DNA of 64,000 bases from Bacteroides fragilis (lineage in GTDB: Bacteria > Bacteroidota > Bacteroidia > Bacteroidales > Bacteroidaceae): assembly GCF_002849695.1 (NCBI RefSeq), contig NZ_CP018937.1, forward strand, positions 4,712,001-4,776,000, given 5' to 3'. Of the stretch, positions 27,129 through 33,902 are shown one piece after another. A model generated the notes under the pieces. The model was given only the letters and a program-made list of their open reading frames with translations, had not been told where the DNA came from and searched no databases. Both the position numbers and the translations under genes were made by a program. Numbering within the stretch: position 1 is the first letter of the stretch; each line of letters begins with the position of its first letter.

Positions 27129-29333
27129 ATGGATAGCATCCTTTTCTGGCTTGTTCCGCTTGCCTCTGTTCTGGCTCTCTGTTTTGCGCTCTATTTTCAT
27201 AAGCAAATGATGAAAGAGAGCGAAGGTACTCCGCAAATGATTAAGATTGCCGCTGCTGTACGTCGGGGCGCTATGTCTTATCTGAAGCAACAGTATAAGA
27301 TTGTTGGCTGGGTCTTTCTGGGACTCGTGATTCTGTTCTCTGTAATGGCTTATGGTTTTCAGGTACAGAATGCCTGGGTACCGATAGCTTTTCTGACCGG
27401 GGGCTTTTTCTCCGGACTTTCGGGTTTTCTGGGAATGAAAACTGCCACTTATGCTTCGGCACGTACTGCTAACGCTGCGCGTACGTCACTGAATGCCGGA
27501 CTTAGGATTGCCTTCCGAAGTGGGGCTGTGATGGGACTGGTGGTAGTAGGGTTGGGGTTGCTCGACATCTCTTTCTGGTATTTGTTGCTTAACTGGGCGA
27601 TTCCTGCTGATGCACTGACACCTACCCATAAACTCTGTATCATTACCACTACGATGCTCACTTTCGGTATGGGTGCCAGTACACAGGCGCTCTTTGCCCG
27701 TGTAGGCGGGGGAATTTATACAAAGGCCGCTGATGTGGGAGCCGATCTTGTAGGTAAAGTTGAGGCCGGCATTCCGGAAGACGATCCGCGTAATCCTGCT
27801 ACCATTGCCGATAATGTAGGTGATAATGTAGGCGATGTGGCAGGTATGGGTGCCGACTTGTATGAATCTTATTGTGGTTCTATTCTGGCAACGGCTGCTT
27901 TGGGTGCTGCCGCCTTTATTCATACGGGTGATACGGTGATGCAGTTTAAAGCTGTGATTGCCCCGATGCTGATTGCTGCTATCGGTATCATTCTTTCCAT
28001 TATCGGTATTTTCTCTGTCCGCACCAAGGAGAATGCCACCATGAAGGATCTGCTTGGTTCGTTGGCTTGGGGAACAAATCTGAGCTCGGCTTTGATTGTA
28101 GTGGCTACTTTTTTCATCCTATGGCTCTTGCGACTGGACAACTGGATGTGGATTTCGTGTGCGGTAGTTGTAGGGCTGGTTGTGGGTATTGTCATCGGTC
28201 GTTCGACGGAATATTATACTTCTCAATCCTATCGTCCTACTCAGAAGTTGAGTGAAAGCGGTAAAACCGGTCCCGCCACAGTTATTATTTCAGGTATCGG
28301 GCTTGGTATGTTATCTACGGCTATTCCGGTGGTTGCGGTGGTGATCGGCATCATTGCCTCCTATTTGCTGGCTTCCGGTTTCGACTTCGACAATGTAGGA
28401 ATGGGGCTTTATGGCATCGGTATCGCTGCTGTCGGTATGCTTTCTACATTGGGTATCACGCTTGCTACGGATGCTTATGGCCCGATAGCAGATAATGCCG
28501 GTGGCAATGCAGAAATGTCCGCTTTGGGTAAAGAGGTCCGTAAACGTACCGATGCGCTCGATTCGCTGGGAAATACAACGGCGGCTACCGGAAAAGGGTT
28601 TGCCATTGGTTCGGCAGCTCTGACAGGATTGGCATTGCTGGCATCTTATATCGAGGAGATCCGTATCGGACTGACCCGTTTGGGTAATCTGGAACTGACC
28701 TTCCCGAATGGAGATACCATTACTACGGCTAATGCCACCTTTGTAGACTTCATGAATTACTATGAAGTAAACCTGATGAATCCGAAAGTACTTTCCGGTA
28801 TGTTCCTCGGTTCGATGATGGCATTCCTGTTTTGTGGACTGACTATGAATGCAGTCGGTCGTGCGGCCGGACACATGGTAGATGAAGTACGACGTCAGTT
28901 CCGCGAGATGAAAGGTATCCTGACCGGAGAGACCGAACCGGATTACGAGCGTTGCGTCGCTATCTCTACGAAAGGAGCACAACGTGAAATGGTGGTTCCT
29001 TCTCTGATTGCCATCGTTGCGCCGATTCTTACCGGGCTGATATTTGGTGTCCCCGGTGTATTAGGCTTGCTGATCGGCGGATTGAGCAGTGGGTTTGTAC
29101 TTGCCATTTTCATGGCCAATGCCGGCGGAGCATGGGATAATGCGAAGAAATATGTGGAAGAAGGGAACTTTGGCGGTAAAGGCAGCGAGGTACACAAAGC
29201 TACAGTGGTGGGTGATACTGTCGGTGATCCGTTTAAAGATACGTCCGGTCCGAGCCTGAATATCCTGATTAAACTGATGAGCATGGTTGCTATCGTCATG
29301 GCGGGATTGACTGTTGCCTGGAGCCTGTTCTGA
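27129..29333 (+). CDS. hppA: Membrane-bound ion-translocating pyrophosphatase
   Basis: The 734-residue protein has about 16 membrane segments and the mPPase signature DVGADLVGKVEAGIPEDDPRNPATIADNVGDNVGDVAGMGADL, which binds Mg-pyrophosphate. The second conserved block includes DNAGGNAEMS and GNTTAATGKGFAIGSAA. The AATG residues here (Ala and Gly at the sites that decide potassium use) mark the K+-dependent type. It hydrolyses pyrophosphate and pumps ions out of the cell. A Bacteroides vulgatus homologue is known to move both Na+ and H+; this protein may do so too, but the sequence alone does not settle it. It is monocistronic. Confidence 0.96.
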   Translation: MDSILFWLVPLASVLALCFALYFHKQMMKESEGTPQMIKIAAAVRRGAMSYLKQQYKIVGWVFLGLVILFSVMAYGFQVQNAWVPIAFLTGGFFSGLSGFLGMKTATYASARTANAARTSLNAGLRIAFRSGAVMGLVVVGLGLLDISFWYLLLNWAIPADALTPTHKLCIITTTMLTFGMGASTQALFARVGGGIYTKAADVGADLVGKVEAGIPEDDPRNPATIADNVGDNVGDVAGMGADLYESYCGSILATAALGAAAFIHTGDTVMQFKAVIAPMLIAAIGIILSIIGIFSVRTKENATMKDLLGSLAWGTNLSSALIVVATFFILWLLRLDNWMWISCAVVVGLVVGIVIGRSTEYYTSQSYRPTQKLSESGKTGPATVIISGIGLGMLSTAIPVVAVVIGIIASYLLASGFDFDNVGMGLYGIGIAAVGMLSTLGITLATDAYGPIADNAGGNAEMSALGKEVRKRTDALDSLGNTTAATGKGFAIGSAALTGLALLASYIEEIRIGLTRLGNLELTFPNGDTITTANATFVDFMNYYEVNLMNPKVLSGMFLGSMMAFLFCGLTMNAVGRAAGHMVDEVRRQFREMKGILTGETEPDYERCVAISTKGAQREMVVPSLIAIVAPILTGLIFGVPGVLGLLIGGLSSGFVLAIFMANAGGAWDNAKKYVEEGNFGGKGSEVHKATVVGDTVGDPFKDTSGPSLNILIKLMSMVAIVMAGLTVAWSLF

Positions 29334-29381
29334 GTTCTAAAAAAGATCGTTTTATCCTTCTCCTACAAAAAATGTGTTTTA

Positions 29382-29495
29382 ATCTTCCATCTTCCACCTT
29401 TTAATGACCAATTGCTTGTATTATTGTGTGTTAACAAGGTGGAAGATGCGTTTTTAAGGCCGTTTATCTTCCACCTCTATCTTCCATCTTCCACC
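29382..29495. repeat. ATCTTCCAC repeats, direct and inverted, in a gene-free stretch
   Basis: ATCTTCCATCTTCCACC occurs at 29382-29398 and again, identical, at 29479-29495 (97 bp apart). ATCTTCCACCTT (29389-29400) is inverted at 29436-29447, and ATCTTCCACCT recurs at 29466-29476. The stretch from 29334 to 29913 holds no gene; this is its first structured part. Confidence 0.7.
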
Positions 29496-29622
29496 CTCTT
29501 TCAGAGAGGCTGGCTTAATGTTAAATATCTGGGAGTTAGATAGATGAATCTGATTTTCTATGGATAAATGTCAGTAATAGCATTTTGCTTTCCTTCATAC
29601 CTTTAGCGATTATGGTTTGAAG

Positions 29623-29722
29623 TTTATCCCGGCCCTTGTACCCGGGCTGATGAGCCCGCATACCTGTGCCCATGGGCCCGCATACCCGGGCTTATGAGCC
29701 CGGGTATGCGGGCCGGGATAAA
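29623..29722. repeat. Compound 100-bp palindrome upstream of rnhB
   Basis: Outer arms TTTATCCCGGCC (29623-29634) and their inverse (29711-29722) enclose a second structure: an 18-bp perfect stem, GGCCCGCATACCCGGGCT (29675-29692), loop TATG, inverse at 29697-29714. A smaller hairpin CGGGCT-GATG-AGCCCG lies at 29643-29658. The core CCCGGGCTnATGAGCCCG is present twice in direct orientation. The rest of the 29334-29913 gap shows nothing further. Confidence 0.8.
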
Positions 29723-29913
29723 GTTACGGTAACAGATGCTTGTTCTCTTATTCTTAATGTGTTATAGATGCTATGACGGATGCTTGCTTTCTTCTTAATC
29801 TTTTTGCAGAAAAGGTAGATGCTCCTGTTCCGGATAGTAAGATGAGATTCGGTTTGTTCTGTTGTTCATTTCCGTTTAATTGATTACATTTGCCATGTTA
29901 AATAAAAGAAACG

Positions 29914-30519
29914 ATGCTCTTACCCTGGTTAAACGAAGAACTGATAGAAGCCGGTTGTGATGAAGCCGGACGTGGTTGTCTGGCGGGTGCGGTTTATGCC
30001 GCTGCTGTGATCCTGCCCAAAGATTTTGAGAACGAGTTGTTGAATGACTCCAAGCAGTTGTCCGAGAAACAACGTTATGCTTTGCGCGAAGTGATTGAAC
30101 GGGAAGCCATCGCTTGGGCAGTCGGCATTGTTTCACCCGAAGAGATTGATAAGATAAACATCCTGAATGCTTCGTTTCTTGCCATGCACCGGGCAGTAGA
30201 TGGGCTAAAAACCCGTCCTCAGCATCTGCTGATCGATGGAAACCGTTTCAGGAAATACCCCGATATTCCCCACACCACCGTCGTAAAGGGAGACGGCAAG
30301 TATCTTTCGATAGCTGCCGCCTCTATTCTTGCAAAAACGTATCGTGACGACTATATGAATGGGCTGCATCAGGAATTTCCATGTTACGGCTGGGACCATA
30401 ACAAGGGGTATCCGACGAAAAAACACCGTGCGGCTATTGCCGAAAACGGTGTTACTCCTTATCATCGTATGACCTTCAACCTGTTAGGCGATGGACAGCT
30501 GGAGTTGTTTCCTAAATAG
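29914..30519 (+). CDS. rnhB: Ribonuclease HII
   Basis: This 201-residue protein is RNase HII. It has the active-site motif CDEAGRGCLAG (D16, E17), the third acidic residue in LLIDGNRF, and the SIAAASILAKTYRD block with the fourth. It cuts the RNA strand of RNA-DNA hybrids and removes single ribonucleotides from DNA. It is compact and lacks the C-terminal extension of some RNase HIII proteins. The gene is preceded by a long palindrome-bearing gap and converges with corA. Confidence 0.96.
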   Translation: MLLPWLNEELIEAGCDEAGRGCLAGAVYAAAVILPKDFENELLNDSKQLSEKQRYALREVIEREAIAWAVGIVSPEEIDKINILNASFLAMHRAVDGLKTRPQHLLIDGNRFRKYPDIPHTTVVKGDGKYLSIAAASILAKTYRDDYMNGLHQEFPCYGWDHNKGYPTKKHRAAIAENGVTPYHRMTFNLLGDGQLELFPK

Positions 30520-30530
30520 ACGATTCTTTA

Positions 30531-31457
30531 TCAGAACCACTTTATTTTCCTGAAGATAACAAAAGAAAGAGCCGACAGGAGTACGGATATCAGAATAATC
30601 AGCATGAAGGCATGAGGCATCTCTTCCAGGTGTATATCCACATTCATGCCATAAAAACTGGCTATTAACGTGGGGATCATCAATGTGATGGAAAGGCTTG
30701 TCATGCGTTTCATGATGGCGTTCACATTGTTTGAAATGATAGACGCAAAGGCATCCATCGTCCCTGTGAGAATATCGCTGTAAATGTTGACCGTATTGAA
30801 CGCCTGCTTCAGTTCAATGATAACGTCTTCCACCAACTCTTCATCCAGAAAGTCGGTATCTTGAAAGATGGTTTTCAGTTTACCGATCATCACTTCGTTG
30901 CCGCGGATGGAGGTGTTGAAGTAGACCAGTGTCTTCTGCAACTTCATCAAGCGTAGCAAATCTTCGTTACGGATGCTGCGTTCCAATTCCTTTTCGGCAG
31001 CGGTGATGTCAATATTTATCTGTTTCAGGTACTTCAGGAACCAGACTGCCGAGGAATAAATCAGACGGAAAATCAGATCGAGTTTGTTGCGTACTTCGAT
31101 TCCTTTCCGGCGGGTATGCTCGATGAAATCCGGAATCATATCCGTCTGATGGTAACATACCGAAACAATGATTTCATTGTTGGTGATGATGCCGATGGGG
31201 ACGGTGATGTAGGGGAGGCTGCTTTGAGTGTTCTGTACCGGTATGCGCAGAATGGTCAGCAGCCAGTTACCTTCGGTTTCCGTTCGCGGGCGTTCATCGG
31301 TATCGGCTATATCGTTTAAAAAAGATTCAGGGACTTTCAGCGTTTCGGTCAGGAATTTAAAATCACTGCTGTCCGGGCACACTACGTTGACCCAGCTGTT
31401 CGGAAGCCATTGTGCTTTTTCCACAAAGCCGGCTTCACAATAAAGATATGTTCTCAT
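30531..31457 (-). CDS. corA: CorA family magnesium/divalent cation transporter
   Basis: The 308-residue protein has the CorA layout: a large cytoplasmic N-terminal domain (about 1-240), including the long helices around DFIEHTRRKGIEVRNKLDLIFRLIYSSAVW and ERSIRNEDLLRLMKLQKTLVYF, and two C-terminal TM helices. The pore motif YGMN is in SFYGMNVD at about 268-275, and the protein ends with basic residues (FRKIKWF). CorA forms a pentameric Mg2+ channel in the inner membrane. It converges with rnhB (11 nt apart) and has a long leader. Confidence 0.93.
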   Translation of the reverse strand: MRTYLYCEAGFVEKAQWLPNSWVNVVCPDSSDFKFLTETLKVPESFLNDIADTDERPRTETEGNWLLTILRIPVQNTQSSLPYITVPIGIITNNEIIVSVCYHQTDMIPDFIEHTRRKGIEVRNKLDLIFRLIYSSAVWFLKYLKQINIDITAAEKELERSIRNEDLLRLMKLQKTLVYFNTSIRGNEVMIGKLKTIFQDTDFLDEELVEDVIIELKQAFNTVNIYSDILTGTMDAFASIISNNVNAIMKRMTSLSITLMIPTLIASFYGMNVDIHLEEMPHAFMLIILISVLLSALSFVIFRKIKWF

Positions 31458-31593
31458 CTTAATTGCCTCCTTTCGTTTGTTGATGTCCGAGCAGAGGCAT
31501 TACCGCAGAATGACTCTGTTCGTGTTAGTTAATACTGTTGCACGTTCGCGGGTTTGAATCGTCCATATTCTGTTTTTTATTTTTAAAGCGGCG

Positions 31594-31601
31594 CAAAAGT
31601 A
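31594..31601 (-). promoter_or_regulatory. Possible -7 element for corA, giving a leader of about 130 nt
   Basis: On the minus strand the bases read TACTTTTG, a full match to TAnnTTTG. No good -33 element sits upstream, so the call is tentative. Confidence 0.4.
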
Positions 31602-31698
31602 AGGAAATCATTTCAAATCCACTGCATTTTTTCTTCCTTTTTGTCTGATAGGGAGATAGCTTAACATAGATTAAACGTGTTCGTAATTAACTTTTTTG

Positions 31699-31706
31699 TA
31701 CCTTTG
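31699..31706 (+). promoter_or_regulatory. Promoter -7 element of gpmI
   Basis: TACCTTTG matches TAnnTTTG and is followed by CACCCGAAA, the same bases that follow the rimP promoter. It lies 39 nt upstream of the ATG. Confidence 0.6.
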
Positions 31707-31745
31707 CACCCGAAAATCAGAACGACAATTAAATTTTAGAATATT

Positions 31746-33260
31746 ATGAGTAAGAAAGCCCTTTTAATGATTCTTGATGGTTGGGGATTAGGCGACCACG
31801 GGAAAGATGACGTAATCTTCAACACTGCTACTCCGTACTGGGATTATCTGATGGAGACCTATCCTCACTCTCAGTTGCAGGCCAGCGGTGAAAACGTAGG
31901 TTTGCCCGACGGACAGATGGGTAACTCAGAAGTGGGTCACCTCAATATCGGTGCAGGACGTGTAGTTTATCAGGATTTGGTAAAGATCAACCTCTCTTGC
32001 CGTGATAACAGCATCCTGAAGAATCCGGAAATCGTTTCAGCTTTCTCTTATGCAAAAGAAAATGGAAAGAATATCCATTTCATGGGATTGACTTCAGATG
32101 GCGGTGTACACAGTTCTCTGGATCACCTGTTCAAACTTTGTGATATTGCTAAAGAATATAATATTGAGAATACTTTCGTTCATTGCTTTATGGACGGACG
32201 TGACACAGACCCGAAAAGCGGTAAAGGCTTTATCGAACAGTTGGAAGCACACTGTGCCAAGTCTACCGGTAAAGTAGCTTCTATTATCGGACGTTACTAT
32301 GCCATGGACCGTGATAAACGTTGGGAACGTGTGAAAGAGGCATATGACCTGTTGGTAAACGGTATCGGTAAGAAAGCTGCTGACATGGTGCAAGCTATGC
32401 AGGAGTCTTACGATGAAGGTGTAACGGATGAGTTCATCAAACCGATTGTGAATGCCAATGTAGACGGTACCATTAAGGAAGGCGATGTCGTTATTTTCTT
32501 CAATTACCGTAATGACCGTGCTAAGGAACTGACAGTCGTTTTGACGCAACAGGATATGCCGGAGGCGGGTATGCACACTATTCCCGGGTTGCAGTATTAC
32601 TGTATGACTCCGTACGACGCTTCGTTCAAAGGTGTACACATTCTCTTCGACAAGGAAAATGTTGCTAACACACTTGGAGAATATCTGGCTGCTAAAGGAA
32701 TGAAACAGCTTCACATTGCCGAAACAGAGAAATATGCTCACGTAACATTCTTCTTTAACGGCGGTCGCGAAACTCCGTACGATAACGAGGAACGTATCTT
32801 GGTTCCGTCTCCGAAAGTTGCCACTTACGACTTGAAACCGGAGATGAGTGCCTATGAAGTAAAAGATAAATTGGTGGCTGCCATCAACGAGAATAAATAC
32901 GATTTTATCGTTGTGAATTATGCAAATGGTGACATGGTAGGCCATACCGGTATCTACGAAGCCATTGAGAAAGCGGTAGTTGCGGTAGATGCTTGCGTGA
33001 AAGATACCATTGAAGCTGCCAAAGCCCAGGGTTACGAGGCTATCATCATTGCTGACCACGGTAATGCTGACCACGCTCTGAATGAAGACGGTACTCCCAA
33101 TACGGCTCACTCTTTGAATCCTGTACCCTGTGTATATGTGACAGAAAACAAAGATGCAAAGGTAGCAGACGGACGTTTGGCAGATGTGGCTCCTACTATC
33201 CTGAAGATTATGGGATTGGAAGCTCCTGCTGAAATGAACGGTCAAGTTTTAATTAAGTAA
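31746..33260 (+). CDS. gpmI: 2,3-bisphosphoglycerate-independent phosphoglycerate mutase
   Basis: The 504-residue protein is an iPGM of the alkaline phosphatase superfamily. Metal ligands begin with D11 in LMILDGWG; the catalytic serine is S61 in GQMGNSEVGHLNIGAGR. The C-terminal phosphatase-type metal sites are in NYANGDMVGHTG and IIADHGNADHAL, with the final histidine in NTAHSLNPVPC. It interconverts 3- and 2-phosphoglycerate in glycolysis using two Mn2+ ions. The gene has its own promoter and a clear terminator, so it is monocistronic. Confidence 0.97.
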   Translation: MSKKALLMILDGWGLGDHGKDDVIFNTATPYWDYLMETYPHSQLQASGENVGLPDGQMGNSEVGHLNIGAGRVVYQDLVKINLSCRDNSILKNPEIVSAFSYAKENGKNIHFMGLTSDGGVHSSLDHLFKLCDIAKEYNIENTFVHCFMDGRDTDPKSGKGFIEQLEAHCAKSTGKVASIIGRYYAMDRDKRWERVKEAYDLLVNGIGKKAADMVQAMQESYDEGVTDEFIKPIVNANVDGTIKEGDVVIFFNYRNDRAKELTVVLTQQDMPEAGMHTIPGLQYYCMTPYDASFKGVHILFDKENVANTLGEYLAAKGMKQLHIAETEKYAHVTFFFNGGRETPYDNEERILVPSPKVATYDLKPEMSAYEVKDKLVAAINENKYDFIVVNYANGDMVGHTGIYEAIEKAVVAVDACVKDTIEAAKAQGYEAIIIADHGNADHALNEDGTPNTAHSLNPVPCVYVTENKDAKVADGRLADVAPTILKIMGLEAPAEMNGQVLIK

Positions 33261-33282
33261 AAGCCTGATAAACAGATAGGAG

Positions 33283-33307
33283 GGCGGAGTTCTACTCCGC
33301 CTTTTTT
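33283..33307 (+). terminator. Rho-independent terminator after gpmI
   Basis: GGCGGAGT (33283-33290) and ACTCCGCC (33294-33301) form an 8-bp stem with a 3-nt loop, followed by six T. Confidence 0.9.
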
Positions 33308-33320
33308 ATAGGATAGAATT

Positions 33321-33902
33321 ATGATTCAGATAGATGACGTTGTTGTAAGCCTGGATGTGCTTCGCGAAAAGTTTATATGCAACCTGGATGCCTGCAAAGG
33401 TGAATGTTGCATTGAAGGAGATGCCGGGGCTCCGGTAGAACTGGAGGAAGTGGAGAAACTGGAGGAAGTGCTTCCGGTCGTTTGGGACGAATTGTCACCC
33501 GAGGCGCGTGCCGTGATAGACAAGCAGGGAGTGGTGTATACTGATCCGGATGGCGATCTGGTGACTTCCATTGTGAACGGAAAGGACTGTGTGTTTACCT
33601 GTTATGACGAGAAAGGATATTGTTATTGTGCCATCGAGAAAGCATACCGGGAGGGAAAAGTAAATTTCTATAAACCGGTCTCTTGTCATCTGTATCCCAT
33701 ACGGGTAGGTAATTATGGACCTTATAAGGCGGTAAACTACCATCGGTGGGATGTGTGTAAGGCTGCTGTATTGTTGGGCCGGAAAGAGAATGTGCCTGTC
33801 TACCGTTTCCTGAAAGAACCGTTGATTCGCAAGTTTGGTCAGGAGTGGTATGATGAACTGGAAATTGTGGTAAAAGAGTTACAGGATAGAGGGATGATAT
33901 GA
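33321..33902 (+). CDS. DUF3109 family protein
   Basis: The 193-residue protein matches the DUF3109 family of Bacteroidetes. It has many cysteines in conserved-looking places: FICNLDACKGECCIEGDAGAP near the N terminus, CVFTCYDEKGYCYCAIEKAYREG in the middle, and KPVSCHLYPIR later. Such a pattern is like that of metal- or Fe-S-binding proteins of the YkgJ/CxxCxxCC group, so metal binding is a reasonable guess; the function is unknown. It is soluble. Its stop overlaps the start of the AsmA-like gene (ATGA), so the two are co-translated. Confidence 0.8.
   Translation: MIQIDDVVVSLDVLREKFICNLDACKGECCIEGDAGAPVELEEVEKLEEVLPVVWDELSPEARAVIDKQGVVYTDPDGDLVTSIVNGKDCVFTCYDEKGYCYCAIEKAYREGKVNFYKPVSCHLYPIRVGNYGPYKAVNYHRWDVCKAAVLLGRKENVPVYRFLKEPLIRKFGQEWYDELEIVVKELQDRGMI

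Noticed and set aside
31480..31575. Possible tRNA remnant (GGGTTTGAATC, GTCCGAGC)
   Set aside because: The T-arm-like piece does not close its stem, no acceptor stem pairs, and no anticodon arm fits; chance similarity is more likely.
32094..33245. 383-residue minus-strand frame across gpmI
   Set aside because: It lies wholly within a clear, well-conserved phosphoglycerate mutase gene and its product has no recognisable features.
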